A stretch of DNA of 64,000 nucleotides from Kosakonia sp. BYX6 (GCF_038449125.1 NZ_CP151800.1:1956406-2020405), one strand, 5' to 3'. Shown: positions 40,586 to 52,607, counted from the first letter of the stretch. Made by a program: numbers and translations. Notes: generated by a model not told the origin, from the letters alone.

Positions 40586-42656
40586 TCTGGTAGCAATGCT
40601 GCGTCTGCCGAGCAATCTGAAATCGACCCAATGGCAAGTGCTCGCCGGGCCAGTGCTGATTTTGCTTATTTTGTCGATGATGGTGCTGCCGCTGCCGGCG
40701 TTTGTCCTCGACCTGCTGTTCACCTTTAACATCGCGCTGTCCATTATGGTGCTGTTGGTGGCGATGTTCACCCAGCGCACGCTGGAGTTTGCCGCGTTCC
40801 CGACCATTTTGCTGTTCACCACCTTGTTGCGTCTGGCGCTGAACGTCGCGTCCACCCGTATCATCCTGATGGAAGGGCATACCGGTGCGAGTGCGGCGGG
40901 TCGCGTGGTGGAAGCCTTCGGTCACTTCCTCGTCGGCGGTAACTTCGCCATCGGTATCGTGGTGTTTATCATCCTCGTGATCATCAACTTTATGGTTATC
41001 ACCAAGGGTGCGGGGCGTATCGCCGAAGTGGGCGCGCGTTTCGTTCTCGACGGGATGCCGGGTAAACAGATGGCGATCGACGCCGACCTCAACGCCGGGA
41101 TCATCGGCGAAGATGAAGCGAAACGCCGCCGTTCAGAAGTGACTCAGGAAGCGGATTTCTACGGTTCCATGGACGGTGCGAGTAAGTTCGTCCGTGGTGA
41201 TGCCGTCGCCGGTATCCTGATTATGGTGATCAACATTATCGGCGGTCTGTTGGTCGGTGTTCTGCAACATGGCCTGTCGATGGGCGATGCGGCGGAAAGT
41301 TATACCCTGCTGACCATCGGTGATGGCCTGGTCGCGCAGATCCCGGCGCTGGTTATCTCTACCGCCGCGGGCGTTATCGTGACGCGCGTCAGTACTGACC
41401 AGGATGTCGGTCAGCAGATGGTCGGGCAACTGTTCTCCAACCCGCGCGTGATGATGTTGAGCGCCGGTGTGCTGGGTCTGCTGGGGCTCGTGCCGGGCAT
41501 GCCGAACTTTGTCTTCTTGCTGTTTACCGCCGCATTGCTGGGTCTTGCCTGGTGGCTGCGCGGCAAAGAGACGCAAGCGCCGGTGGAAACAGTACAAATC
41601 AAAGCGCCGGAAAACACGCAAGCCGTTGAAGCGACCTGGAACGATGTGCAACTGGAAGATTCCCTCGGCATGGAAGTGGGTTACCGCCTGATCCCGATGG
41701 TCGACTTCCAGCAGGACGGCGAATTGCTCGGGCGCATCCGCAGTATTCGTAAGAAGTTCGCACAAGATATGGGCTTCCTGCCACCTGTGGTGCACATCCG
41801 CGACAATATGGATTTGCCACCGGCGCGTTACCGCATTCTGATGAAAGGCGTGGAAATTGGCAGCGGCGAGGCCTATCCGGGGCGCTGGCTGGCAATCAAC
41901 CCAGGCACCGCAGCCGGTTCACTGCCGGGTGAAGCGACCGTCGATCCGGCCTTTGGCCTGGCGGCAATCTGGATTGAAAGCGCCCTGAAAGAGCAGGCGC
42001 AGATCCAGGGTTTCACCGTTGTGGAAGCCAGTACCGTGGTTGCCACGCACCTTAACCACTTGATTGGTCAATTCGCGCCGGAACTGTTTGGTCGCCAGGA
42101 AGCACAGCAGTTGCTTGACCGCGTCACCCAGGAGATGCCGAAGCTGACCGAAGATCTGGTGCCGGGCGTGGTGACCTTGACCACGCTGCATAAAGTGTTG
42201 CAAAACCTGCTGGCAGAACGTGTGCCTATCCGCGATATGCGCACCATTCTGGAATCGCTGGCGGAACACGCGCCGTTGCAAAACGATCCGCATGAACTCA
42301 CCGCCGTGGTTCGTGTGGCGCTGGGCCGTGCGATTACTCAGCAGTGGTTCCCGGGCAATGATGAAGTGCAGGTGATTGGTCTCGATACGCCGCTGGAGCG
42401 TTTGCTGCTGCAAGCTTTGCAGGGCGGTGGCGGTCTGGAGCCTGGCCTGGCCGATCGTTTGCTCGAACAAACGCAAGAAGCGCTGGCTCGCCAGGAGATG
42501 CTCGGCGCCCCGCCGGTGTTGCTGGTTAACCACGCGCTGCGTCCGCTGCTGGCCCGCTTCCTGCGCCGCAGCCTGCCGCAATTGGTGGTGTTGTCGAATA
42601 TGGAAATGTCCGACAACCGCAGTATCCGCATGACGGCAACCATTGGAGGCAAATAA
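40578..42656 (+). CDS. flhA: Flagellar export gate protein FlhA
   Basis: Major subunit of the flagellar type III export gate, which uses the proton motive force and docks chaperone-substrate complexes. The 692 residues equal E. coli. The N-terminal half has eight membrane helices with the FHIPEP region (GAGRIAEVGARFVLDGMPGK). The cytoplasmic ring domain (about 360-692) contains VHIRDNMDLPPARYRI and SLPQLVVLSNMEM. Its stop shares a base with the flhE start. Confidence 0.97.
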   Translation: MANLVAMLRLPSNLKSTQWQVLAGPVLILLILSMMVLPLPAFVLDLLFTFNIALSIMVLLVAMFTQRTLEFAAFPTILLFTTLLRLALNVASTRIILMEGHTGASAAGRVVEAFGHFLVGGNFAIGIVVFIILVIINFMVITKGAGRIAEVGARFVLDGMPGKQMAIDADLNAGIIGEDEAKRRRSEVTQEADFYGSMDGASKFVRGDAVAGILIMVINIIGGLLVGVLQHGLSMGDAAESYTLLTIGDGLVAQIPALVISTAAGVIVTRVSTDQDVGQQMVGQLFSNPRVMMLSAGVLGLLGLVPGMPNFVFLLFTAALLGLAWWLRGKETQAPVETVQIKAPENTQAVEATWNDVQLEDSLGMEVGYRLIPMVDFQQDGELLGRIRSIRKKFAQDMGFLPPVVHIRDNMDLPPARYRILMKGVEIGSGEAYPGRWLAINPGTAAGSLPGEATVDPAFGLAAIWIESALKEQAQIQGFTVVEASTVVATHLNHLIGQFAPELFGRQEAQQLLDRVTQEMPKLTEDLVPGVVTLTTLHKVLQNLLAERVPIRDMRTILESLAEHAPLQNDPHELTAVVRVALGRAITQQWFPGNDEVQVIGLDTPLERLLLQALQGGGGLEPGLADRLLEQTQEALARQEMLGAPPVLLVNHALRPLLARFLRRSLPQLVVLSNMEMSDNRSIRMTATIGGK

Positions 42657-43066
42657 TGCGCTCTCTTGCCTTGCTGTTCGCCTTCCCGCTATTGGCGCAG
42701 GCTGCCGGAGACGGCACCTGGCAGGCCAGCAGTATTGGCATCACGCTGGCGAATCGCGGTGTGGTGGCCTCATCGCGACCGCTGGGGCCACCGCAGCCGG
42801 TCAATGGCCTGATGACCGAGGTGTCGTGGCGCTATGAACTGAACGGCCCGACGCCTGCCGGTTTGTTGGTAAAACTATGTTCGCAAACACGCTGTGTGGC
42901 ACTGGATGGTCAAAGCGGCACCACGCGCGGTTTTACCAATGTGCCAGCGTTGGAACCGCTGCGTTTTGTCTGGGAAGTCCCCGGCGGTGGCCGTTTATGG
43001 CCGACGCTGACGGTACGCAGCAACCAGGTTATCGTCAATTATCGCCAACCCGCCGCGCAAAATTGA
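42656..43066 (+). CDS. flhE: Periplasmic flagellar protein FlhE
   Basis: A 136-residue secreted protein with a signal peptide ending AQAA. The mature part has one Cys pair (CSQTRC) and the conserved SNQVIVNYR end. In Salmonella FlhE affects proton leakage through the export apparatus and chaperones flagellar assembly. It has six more C-terminal residues than E. coli. TAATG overlap with flhA couples translation; it ends the operon. Confidence 0.92.
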   Translation: MRSLALLFAFPLLAQAAGDGTWQASSIGITLANRGVVASSRPLGPPQPVNGLMTEVSWRYELNGPTPAGLLVKLCSQTRCVALDGQSGTTRGFTNVPALEPLRFVWEVPGGGRLWPTLTVRSNQVIVNYRQPAAQN

Positions 43067-43115
43067 CCGTTTCGCTGGGAATTAATACAAGCTGTTAGCT
43101 GCTTTTTTAAACGCC

Positions 43116-43141
43116 AATCCCGCCGTCTGTGCGGGATTTTG
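43116..43141 (+). terminator. Terminator of flhBAE
   Basis: Stem AATCCCGC / GCGGGATT with a 7-base loop and trailing T residues, 50 bases after flhE. Confidence 0.85.
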
Positions 43142-43368
43142 CTATCTGCGCCTCATTTCTGACCTCTCCTTTTGAAGCAAAAGAAACGCTGTTTTATAAA
43201 TCAGTGAAGCGAGTATCGACACTCTTTGCGTTTTTGCCAACGGCATAGTTTTGATGGCAGAAACAGAAAGGTTTCCCGTTGCACATCCTCTTACTTTAGC
43301 CGTGTAAGAAATTCCTTTGGCTAAGCCGGATCGTCAAAGGTCCCCAATAATGAACAGGGTTGACGGCA
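43142..43368 (+). promoter_or_regulatory. Control region of the RhiT/RhiN-like unit with KdgR-like box
   Basis: AAAGAAACGCTGTTTTATA (43180-43198) resembles the KdgR operator (palindrome around GAAAC-N3-GTTTC) that controls pectin genes in Dickeya and relatives. A second inverted repeat, GAAAC-N6-GTTTC, lies at 43260-43275. Both precede the transporter gene by 90-190 bases. The assignment is by similarity to a remembered consensus. Confidence 0.5.
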
Positions 43369-44943
43369 ATGAAAACACGAAAAATTGGATTGGCTAATTA
43401 CCTCGCCTACGGCTCGGGCGATTTTCTGGGTGCGGGCACGACTGCGTTAACCGCAGCATGGTTACTCTATTTCTATACGACCTTCTGCGGCCTGACGCCG
43501 ATTGAAGCCACTTTTATCTTCGCTGCGGCAAGGGTGCTGGATGCAGTGGTCAGCCCGTTAATGGGCTTTTTAACCGATAACTTCGGCTCGACCAAACTGG
43601 GTAAACGCTTTGGTCGGCGTAAGTTCTTTATTCTGTTAGGTATTCCTTGCGTGTTCAGCTACTCGATTATGTGGGTAGGGGACATGAGCTTCTGGTATTA
43701 CCTGCTGACCTATCTGCTGTTTGACGTGGTTTACACCATGATTCTGGTGCCGTATGAAACGCTGGTGCCGGAAATGACCGATGATTTCAAACAGAAAACC
43801 AAATTCTCTGGCGCGCGTATTTCGATGGCGCAGATGTCGGCGATTCTCGCCTCTTTCCTGCCGGGCATCCTGCTGACCCACTTCGGAAAGGACAACCCGG
43901 TCTCTTTCTTCTATGCCAGCCTGGTGTTCTCGGTGCTGTGCGCATTGATGCTGACGTTTGTCTGGATCTTTACCTGGGAGCGCCCGCGTGAAGAGTGGAC
44001 AGAAGCCGCGCTGCGTGCGGAAGAGGAGAAAAAGAGTCTGTCGCTTGGGCAGAGTTTGCGCCGCTTGTTCGTTGAACTGAGCTCGACGCTGCGCATTAAA
44101 ATTTTCCGCCAGCATTTGGGCATGTACCTCGGCGGCTATATCGCCCAGGACGTGTTCAACGCCGTGTTCACGTATTACGTGGTGTTTGTGCTGATGCAGG
44201 AAGCATCGCTCGCCTCCAGCCTGCTGGGCACTATGGCTATCTTCCAGTTCATCGCCGTTATCGCCATGATCCCGCTGTGCATCCGCTTCGGGCCTGCGCC
44301 GTCTTACCGCATGGTGGTGGTGCTGTTTGGTCTGAGCGCCATGTCATACGCGGTGCTCTATTACGCCGGGCTGAGCGATGTTTACTCCCTGTTGCTGCTG
44401 ATTTCTGCTGTCGCCGGTTTGGGCCGGGGCGGGATCAACTATGTGCCGTGGAACACCTACACCTACATCGCAGACATTGATGAAGTGGTCACCGGCCAGC
44501 GTCGCGAAGGTATCTTCGCCGGGATTATGACGCTGACCCGTAAAGCCTCGCAGGCCGGGGCGGTGATGCTGGTGGGGATCGTGATGCAGGCTTCCGGCTT
44601 TGTTTCCGGCCAGAAAACCCAGGTTCCGGAAGTGAGCCACACCATTTTGATGATCATGTGCTTCGGCACGGTGGCGGTGTTGTGCTGCGGCTTCCTGGTT
44701 TCCCTGCGCTTTAAGCTGAACCTGAAAACGCACAGCGTGCTGCGCGAAGAGACGGCGAAAATGCGTGAAAGCGGCCATGCAATGCCAGAAAACATCACGC
44801 CGCAGGCGCGTGAAACTGTCGAAATGCTGGCGGGCATGCCGTACGAATCCCTGTGGGGGAACAACAATATCGGTTACCTGAATCGTAATAAACCGGCTGC
44901 GCCCGCTTTGAAAGACGCGCAACTGAAATCGACTTACAACTGA
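43369..44943 (+). CDS. MFS/GPH-type sugar transporter, RhiT-like
   Basis: A 524-residue inner-membrane symporter with about twelve helices. The N-terminus GLANYLAYGSGDFLGAG and the loop DNFGSTKLGKRFGRRKFF are characteristic of the glycoside-pentoside-hexuronide cation symporters. An 11-base gap to a GH105 hydrolase gene mirrors the Dickeya rhiT-rhiN pair, which imports and cleaves rhamnogalacturonan fragments; that is the basis for the name. ATG is chosen over a TTG three codons earlier. Substrate is inferred from context. Confidence 0.8.
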   Translation: MKTRKIGLANYLAYGSGDFLGAGTTALTAAWLLYFYTTFCGLTPIEATFIFAAARVLDAVVSPLMGFLTDNFGSTKLGKRFGRRKFFILLGIPCVFSYSIMWVGDMSFWYYLLTYLLFDVVYTMILVPYETLVPEMTDDFKQKTKFSGARISMAQMSAILASFLPGILLTHFGKDNPVSFFYASLVFSVLCALMLTFVWIFTWERPREEWTEAALRAEEEKKSLSLGQSLRRLFVELSSTLRIKIFRQHLGMYLGGYIAQDVFNAVFTYYVVFVLMQEASLASSLLGTMAIFQFIAVIAMIPLCIRFGPAPSYRMVVVLFGLSAMSYAVLYYAGLSDVYSLLLLISAVAGLGRGGINYVPWNTYTYIADIDEVVTGQRREGIFAGIMTLTRKASQAGAVMLVGIVMQASGFVSGQKTQVPEVSHTILMIMCFGTVAVLCCGFLVSLRFKLNLKTHSVLREETAKMRESGHAMPENITPQARETVEMLAGMPYESLWGNNNIGYLNRNKPAAPALKDAQLKSTYN

Positions 44944-44953
44944 GGTTAAGAAT

Positions 44954-46093
44954 ATGAAGGTTTGGCCTGTCAAACACAGCCCGTTACTGCGTCAGCCAGC
45001 GCGCTTTATCGACCGTGATGAATTGAAAGCGTTGATCCGCAAGGTGACGCACAACCTGGTCAATATTCACGATGACAGCGGCGAGTTTTTACTGCGTCTC
45101 GACGATGGTCGTGTGATTGACACCAAAGGCTGGGCTGGCTGGGAATGGACGCACGGTGTTGGGCTGTATGGCATGTATCAGTATTACCGCCAGACAGGGG
45201 ATGAGAGCATCCGCGAGGTGATCGACGCCTGGTTCGCCGACCGCTTTGCGGAAGGCGCAACCACCAAAAATGTCAATACTATGGCGCCGTTCCTGACGCT
45301 GGCGTATCGCTACGAAGAGACCGGCAACCCAACGTATTTGCCGTGGCTGGAGAGCTGGGCGGAGTGGGCGATGAACGAAATGCCGCGTACCGATCACGGC
45401 GGTATGCAGCACATCACGCTGGCGGAAGAGAACCATCAGCAGATGTGGGACGACACGCTGATGATGACCGTGCTGCCGCTGGCGAAAATCGGCAAGTTGC
45501 TCAACAAACCGGAGTATGTGGAAGAGGCGGTGTATCAGTTCCTGCTGCATGTGCAGAACCTGATGGACCGGGAAACCGGGCTGTGGTTCCACGGCTGGAA
45601 TTACGAGGGGCAGCACAATTTTGCCAATGCCCGCTGGGCACGCGGTAACAGCTGGCTGACGATTGTGATTCCGGATTTCCTGGAGCTGGTGGATCTGCCG
45701 GAAACCAACGCGGTGCGCCGTTATCTGGTGCAGGTGTTGAACGCGCAAATTGCCGCGCTGGCAAAATGCCAACATGAGAGTGGGTTGTGGCACACGCTGC
45801 TCGACGATCCGAATTCGTACCTGGAAGCGTCGGCCACCGCCGGGTTTGCCTATGGCATGTTGAAAGCGTTGCGTAAGCGTTATATCAGCGCCGATTACAG
45901 TGCGGTGGCAGAAAAAGCGGTGAAAGCGATTGTCGGCAATATTTCGCCGGAAGGGGAGTTGTTGCAGGTGTCGTTCGGCACCGGGATGGGCAGCAATCTT
46001 GAGTTTTACCGCCAGATCCCATTGACCTCCATGCCGTATGGTCAGGCGATGGCGATGCTCTGTTTGACCGAGTATCTACGCAAATATTTTTGA
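44954..46093 (+). CDS. Unsaturated rhamnogalacturonyl hydrolase (GH105), RhiN-like
   Basis: A 379-residue GH105 enzyme that removes the 4,5-unsaturated galacturonate from oligosaccharides released by pectin lyases. The (alpha/alpha)6 barrel is visible as repeated helix pairs. Active-site features are WEWTHGVGLYGMYQYY, QMWDDTLMMTV with the acidic pair D166-D167, ARGNSWLTI and SGLWHTLLDDPNSY. There is no signal peptide, so it works in the cytoplasm on fragments imported by the neighbouring transporter. Confidence 0.87.
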   Translation: MKVWPVKHSPLLRQPARFIDRDELKALIRKVTHNLVNIHDDSGEFLLRLDDGRVIDTKGWAGWEWTHGVGLYGMYQYYRQTGDESIREVIDAWFADRFAEGATTKNVNTMAPFLTLAYRYEETGNPTYLPWLESWAEWAMNEMPRTDHGGMQHITLAEENHQQMWDDTLMMTVLPLAKIGKLLNKPEYVEEAVYQFLLHVQNLMDRETGLWFHGWNYEGQHNFANARWARGNSWLTIVIPDFLELVDLPETNAVRRYLVQVLNAQIAALAKCQHESGLWHTLLDDPNSYLEASATAGFAYGMLKALRKRYISADYSAVAEKAVKAIVGNISPEGELLQVSFGTGMGSNLEFYRQIPLTSMPYGQAMAMLCLTEYLRKYF

Positions 46094-46108
46094 GTGTGCG
46101 AAAAGAGA

Positions 46109-46135
46109 AAAACCCCGGGAATCCGGGGTTTTTTG
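46109..46135 (+). terminator. Terminator of the RhiT/RhiN-like unit
   Basis: Stem AAAACCCCGG / CCGGGGTTTT with a GAAT loop and further T residues. Confidence 0.9.
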
Positions 46136-46154
46136 TGCGGGGTGGGGGGATTGT

Positions 46155-46249
46155 GCCGGATGGCGGCTGCGCCTTATCCGGCCTACAAAACCCGCACGTT
46201 ATACCCGCATGCATTACCCGTAGGCCCGGTAAGGGAAGCGCCATCAGGC
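46155..46249. repeat. Two inverted REP elements (BIME)
   Basis: GCCGGATGGCGGCTGCGCC followed by TTATCCGGCCTAC (46155-46185) is a standard enterobacterial REP unit. A second unit in opposite orientation (GTAGGCCCGGTAAGGG...CATCAGGC, 46220-46249) follows. They lie between convergent genes, just beyond the argS stop. Confidence 0.85.
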
Positions 46250-46256
46250 GTAAACT

Positions 46257-47990
46257 TTACATCCGCTCAACCGTTTCAATACCCAGCGTATCGAGGCCCT
46301 GTTTCAGCGTTTTCGCGGTCAACAGCGCCAGTTTCAAACGGCTGTGACGCACGTCGTCACTTTCCGCGCTGATGATGGGGCAATGCTCATAGAAGCTGGA
46401 GAACAGACCCGCCAGATCGTACAGATAAGCACACATCACATGCGGCGTACCTTCACGCGCGACAACGGACAGCGTCTCTTCAAACTGCAACAGGCGCGCA
46501 GCCAGTTGGGATTCACGCTCTTCGTTAATCTGCACCGGGGCATTTTCCAGCACGCTCTCTTCAATGCCCGCTTTGCGGAACACGGAAAGCACGCGGGTAT
46601 AAGCGTATTGCATATACGGCGCGGTGTTTCCTTCAAACGCCAGCATGTTGTCCCAGTCAAACACGTAGTCGGTGGTACGGTTTTTCGACAAATCGGCATA
46701 TTTCACCGCGCCGATACCGACCACGTTCGCCAGTTTTTCCAGCTCATCTGCTGGCATATCCGGATTCTTTTCCGCCACCAGACGGCGCGCGCGTTCCAGC
46801 GCTTCATCCAGCAGGTCAGACAGCTTCACCGTACCGCCCGCACGGGTTTTGAACGGTTTGCCATCTTTGCCGAGCATCATGCCGAACATGTGGTGTTCCA
46901 GCGGCACAGACTCCGGCACATAACCGGCTTTACGCACGATGGTCCATGCTTGCATCAGGTGCTGATGCTGACGGGAGTCGATGTAATAAAGCACGCGATC
47001 GGCATGCAGGGTTTCGTAACGGTATTTCGCACAGGCGATATCGGTTGTGGTGTAGAGGTAGCCGCCATCCTTTTTCTGGATGATGACGCCCATCGGTTCG
47101 CCTTCTTTATTTTTGTATTCGTCGAGGAACACCACGGTCGCGCCTTCGCTCTCCACCGCCAGACCTTTGGCGCGTAAATCCGCGACAATCCCTGGCAGCA
47201 TTGGGTTATAAAGGCTTTCACCCATCACGTCTTTGCGGGTGAGGGTCACGTTCAGACGCTCGTAGTTTTTCTGGTTCTGACTCATGGTGATGTCGACCAG
47301 CTTGCGCCACATTTCACGGCAATATTCATCGCCGCCCTGCAACTTCACCACGTAACCACGTGCGCGCTCGGCAAACTCGGCATCTTCGTCATAGTGTTTT
47401 TTGGCTTCGCGATAGAACGCTTCCAGGTCCGCCAGCGCCATTTCGCCCGCGTTTTCCTGCTGTTTCAGTTCGAGGAAAGCGATCAGCATGCCGAACTGGG
47501 TGCCCCAGTCGCCGACGTGGTTAGCGCGAATCACGTTATGGCCGAGGAATTCCAGCGTGCGCACCGAGGCGTCGCCAATGATGGTCGAACGCAGGTGACC
47601 AACATGCATCTCTTTCGCTACGTTCGGCGCGGAGTAGTCAACGACGATAGTTTGCGGCTGCGGCTGGGAAATGCCCAGACGATCGGATTTCAGCGCGGTG
47701 CTGACGTGTTCGGCGAGGAATTCCGGGGCGAGGAAGATATTGATAAAGCCCGGACCGGCGATCTCAACGTTGTTGGCAATCCCGTCGAGAGAGAGGTGAG
47801 ACAGAACTTGCTCAGCCAGTTGTCGTGGCGCCATGCCCAGTTTTTTCGCAACTGCCATCACGCCGTTAGCCTGATAGTCGCCAAACTGAACTTTTGCTGA
47901 CTGACGAACCTGCGCTTCGCAATCTGCTGGCGCGCCTGCCGCAATCATGGCCTGACTAACTTTTTCTGAGAGAAGAGCCTGAATATTCAC
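46257..47990 (-). CDS. argS: Arginyl-tRNA synthetase
   Basis: A class I aminoacyl-tRNA synthetase that charges tRNA-Arg; 577 residues as in E. coli. It has the N-terminal Add-1 domain (about 1-110), HVGHLRS as the HIGH motif, and the conserved [27 protein letters not shown] and anticodon-binding ends. It lacks a standard KMSKS, as usual for ArgRS. A long antisense frame lies within it but is a composition artefact. Confidence 0.98.
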   Translation of the reverse strand: MNIQALLSEKVSQAMIAAGAPADCEAQVRQSAKVQFGDYQANGVMAVAKKLGMAPRQLAEQVLSHLSLDGIANNVEIAGPGFINIFLAPEFLAEHVSTALKSDRLGISQPQPQTIVVDYSAPNVAKEMHVGHLRSTIIGDASVRTLEFLGHNVIRANHVGDWGTQFGMLIAFLELKQQENAGEMALADLEAFYREAKKHYDEDAEFAERARGYVVKLQGGDEYCREMWRKLVDITMSQNQKNYERLNVTLTRKDVMGESLYNPMLPGIVADLRAKGLAVESEGATVVFLDEYKNKEGEPMGVIIQKKDGGYLYTTTDIACAKYRYETLHADRVLYYIDSRQHQHLMQAWTIVRKAGYVPESVPLEHHMFGMMLGKDGKPFKTRAGGTVKLSDLLDEALERARRLVAEKNPDMPADELEKLANVVGIGAVKYADLSKNRTTDYVFDWDNMLAFEGNTAPYMQYAYTRVLSVFRKAGIEESVLENAPVQINEERESQLAARLLQFEETLSVVAREGTPHVMCAYLYDLAGLFSSFYEHCPIISAESDDVRHSRLKLALLTAKTLKQGLDTLGIETVERM

Positions 47991-48055
47991 CGGGATACCT
48001 TACATTTAGGGCGCCGCGTAACAGAGGCGGCGTCCGGGTGTTAAATAGAGGCGGG

Positions 48056-48084
48056 AGTATACTGCAAATGCCCGGTGGCGTCAG
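48056..48084 (-). promoter_or_regulatory. Probable argS promoter
   Basis: On the minus strand, CTGACG - 17 bases - TATACT, about 65 bases before the argS start. Confidence 0.55.
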
Positions 48085-48136
48085 CACTGCATAACACGGT
48101 AGATTATGCGCTTTGTTATGATTTGCGAGCACTGTT

Positions 48137-48697
48137 ATGAGCCATTGGCAAACTATCGAAGAGTTGCAGGATATCGTGGAAGATCTCCCGCGTTTCGCCA
48201 ACGATTTGCAGAAATTCACTATCCGTCTCGGATTAAATATCGCACCATTAACCGCCGACCATATTTCGCTGCGTTGCCATCAAAACACCACTGCGGAACG
48301 CTGGCGTCGTGGTTTTGAACAGTGCGGTGAATTGTTGTCAGAAAATACCATCAATGGTCGCCCGATTTGCCTGTTCAAGCTGCGCGAGCCAATCTGTGTG
48401 GCGCACTGGCAATTTACAGTCATTGAACTGCCGTGGCCGGGGGAAAAGCGCTACCCGCACGAAGGCTGGGAGCATATTGAAATTGTGCTGCCGGGAGAAG
48501 TGGAAATGCTGAATGCGCGCGCACTGGCGCTACTGGCGGACGAAGGCCTAAGCCAGCCGGGGATCGCGGTCAAAACCAGTTCGCCAAAAGGCGAGCGCGA
48601 ACGGCTGCCTAACCCGACACTGGCGGTGACAGACGGTAAGGTCACGGTGAAATTCCACCCGTGGAGCATTGAAGAGATTGTCGCCAGCGAGCAGTGA
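48137..48697 (+). CDS. yecM: VOC-superfamily protein YecM
   Basis: A 186-residue protein that matches E. coli YecM (RCHQNTTAERWRRGFEQCGE, ELPWPGEKRYPHEGWEHIEIVLPG). The fold is that of the vicinal oxygen chelate/glyoxalase group, with possible metal ligands H and E in the second motif. No reaction is known. It is divergent from argS and followed by cutC, as in E. coli. Confidence 0.92.
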   Translation: MSHWQTIEELQDIVEDLPRFANDLQKFTIRLGLNIAPLTADHISLRCHQNTTAERWRRGFEQCGELLSENTINGRPICLFKLREPICVAHWQFTVIELPWPGEKRYPHEGWEHIEIVLPGEVEMLNARALALLADEGLSQPGIAVKTSSPKGERERLPNPTLAVTDGKVTVKFHPWSIEEIVASEQ

Positions 48698-48766
48698 AAC
48701 GCAAGGGTGTGAGGGCGCGCAGATCTGCGTTTGTCAGCGCGTGCGATGATGAATAAAGGAGGAACC

Positions 48767-49510
48767 ATGACATTACTGGAAATCTGTTGTTATGGCGTCG
48801 AAGACGCAATGATTGCGCAGCGGCACGGAGCCGATCGCATTGAGTTTTGCGCCGCGCCGAAAGAGGGCGGTCTAACTCCGTCATACGGCGCGCTAAAAAC
48901 GATTCGCCAGCGGGTGACGATTCCGGTACACCCGATTGTGCGCCCGCGCGGTGGGGATTTTTGTTACCGCGAAGATGAATTTACCGCCATGCTCGACGAT
49001 ATTCGTTTGCTGCGCGAACTCGGTTTTCCGGGGATGGTGACAGGCGTGTTGGATGAAGACGGCAATGTCGATACACCCCGCATGCGTGAAATTATGCAGG
49101 CCGCAGAGGGGATGGCGGTGACATTTCATCGCGCGTTCGATATGTGCGCGGATCCGCAACAGGCGTTTGATTCTTTGGCTGAATTGGGTATCACGCGCAT
49201 CCTGACATCCGGTCAACAAGCCTCGGCGGAAAAAGGACTTTCATTAATCAGGGAACTAAATGCCCGGTGCGGTGTTCCAATCATCATGGCTGGCGCAGGT
49301 GTGCGCCCCGAGAATCTAGAAACCTTTCTCAATGCTGATGTGAAAGAGGTGCATAGCTCGGCAGGACGCTGGACACCGTCGCCGATGCGTTATCGCAATA
49401 CAGGATTATCGATGTCAGCCGATGTGAAGGCGGATGAGTATGCCCGCTACGGTGTTGACGGAGATGCAGTGGCGCTGATGAAAGAGATGATTATGGATCA
49501 CAGCCACTGA
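48767..49510 (+). CDS. cutC: CutC family protein
   Basis: A 247-residue TIM-barrel protein ([49 protein letters not shown]). It was first described as a copper-homeostasis factor, but in E. coli the copper phenotype was traced to the small RNA MicL encoded in the same locus. The start is set by AAGGAGGAA before the ATG; a longer frame upstream is unconserved. Its 3' third carries a sigma-E-like promoter for MicL. The torYZ genes that follow in E. coli are absent. Confidence 0.93.
   Translation: MTLLEICCYGVEDAMIAQRHGADRIEFCAAPKEGGLTPSYGALKTIRQRVTIPVHPIVRPRGGDFCYREDEFTAMLDDIRLLRELGFPGMVTGVLDEDGNVDTPRMREIMQAAEGMAVTFHRAFDMCADPQQAFDSLAELGITRILTSGQQASAEKGLSLIRELNARCGVPIIMAGAGVRPENLETFLNADVKEVHSSAGRWTPSPMRYRNTGLSMSADVKADEYARYGVDGDAVALMKEMIMDHSH
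49252..49280 (+). promoter_or_regulatory. Sigma-E-like promoter inside cutC
   Basis: GGAACTA at 49252-49258, a 17-base gap and TCCAA at 49276-49280 compare with the sigma-E consensus GGAACTT-N16-TCAAA. It would start a transcript near 49286. Confidence 0.6.
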
Positions 49511-49591
49511 AACAGTTTTTACCGCGCATCATGTCGCCCAATATGATGCTTGTTTGTACCAGGCCCCTGCCATTAACAGGGGCCTTTTTTT
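49286..49591 (+). ncRNA. micL: MicL small RNA
   Basis: From the internal sigma-E-like promoter to the terminator after cutC the transcript is about 306 nt; E. coli MicL is 308 nt and is processed to an 80-nt 3' form. The last 80 bases here (49512-49591) lie downstream of the cutC stop and end in the terminator. In E. coli MicL represses lpp, the abundant outer-membrane lipoprotein. Geometry supports the call; the pairing region was not checked. Confidence 0.62.
49561..49591. terminator. Terminator of cutC/MicL and cmoB side
   Basis: Stem AGGCCCCTG / CAGGGGCCT with a 7-base loop and seven T. The reverse strand may serve cmoBA. Confidence 0.9.
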
Positions 49592-49593
49592 AT

Positions 49594-51736
<2,143 letters not shown>

Positions 51737-51788
51737 ACAAACTCCCTTTAAGGTTACGGCGATGGCTTACCAATCATAGGTGCTGTAC

Positions 51789-52607
51789 TCAAAAAAGAGA
51801 AGATTGTAACGGCAGGGAAGGTGCGGCACCGATCGCGGGCACCACGGCGCGGAGATCTTGCCACAGGGTTTCCACCAGTTCAGGGGCGTGAGCGATATCC
51901 GGGGTGTGCAAAAAAAGGTAGGGTGTGGTGGTTTGCTCCCACAGCGGCAATTTGCGTAACCACACATCAAAAAGCTGGCGGTTCTGTTGCATGTCGTCGC
52001 TGCCGATAAAGCGCACCATGGGGTTATTGGCCGTGACTAACGCGTGTACCGGCACTTTTGGCTTTTTACGTTGCGCTTCACGTACTGCTTCGCTGTGTGG
52101 CCTGGCGCTGTGTACCGGGCGGCTATCAAGGATTACGCGGTTGATCTTGCGGGCATGCAAACCTTGATTGAGGGTTTTCTCTTCTTCGCCTTTAGCAAAA
52201 AAACTGGGATGACGAACTTCAACGCCGTAGGTAAAACCTGCAGGCAGCGCATCGAGAAACGCCCACAGAGCGGGCAAATCGCGTGGGCCGAAGGTGGCCG
52301 GTAACTGCAACCAATATTGGCCAATCCGGTTGGTGAGCGGCGACATGCGGCTAAAAAATTCGTTCGTCAGATCGGTGCAGTTGCGAAGCGCAGCCTGGTG
52401 CGAAATGGTGGCGGGAAACTTAAAACAAAAGCGAAAATCATCGGTGGTTTGTTCATGCCAGCGCGCGACGATCTCCGCTTTCGGTAAGGCGTAAAGCGTG
52501 GTGTTGCCTTCGACACAGTTAAAGTGGCGGGCATACTCTTCAAGGCTGGTGATGCCAAGGCGCACCCATTTCGGGTGCGACCATTGCGGCAAGCCGACAT
52601 ACATCAT
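51789..52607 (-). CDS. yecE: DUF72 family protein YecE
   Basis: A 272-residue DUF72 TIM-barrel-like protein, close to E. coli YecE ([55 protein letters not shown]). The function is not known. It starts inside the end of yecD with a four-base overlap, so the two are co-translated. It has no signal peptide or membrane helix. Confidence 0.93.
   Translation of the reverse strand: MMYVGLPQWSHPKWVRLGITSLEEYARHFNCVEGNTTLYALPKAEIVARWHEQTTDDFRFCFKFPATISHQAALRNCTDLTNEFFSRMSPLTNRIGQYWLQLPATFGPRDLPALWAFLDALPAGFTYGVEVRHPSFFAKGEEEKTLNQGLHARKINRVILDSRPVHSARPHSEAVREAQRKKPKVPVHALVTANNPMVRFIGSDDMQQNRQLFDVWLRKLPLWEQTTTPYLFLHTPDIAHAPELVETLWQDLRAVVPAIGAAPSLPLQSSLF

Noticed and set aside
46344-47177. 277-codon open frame antisense to argS
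   Set aside because: It lies fully inside a certain gene; long antisense frames are common in this GC-rich coding DNA, and the translation is rich in His, Arg and Gln as expected for a shadow.
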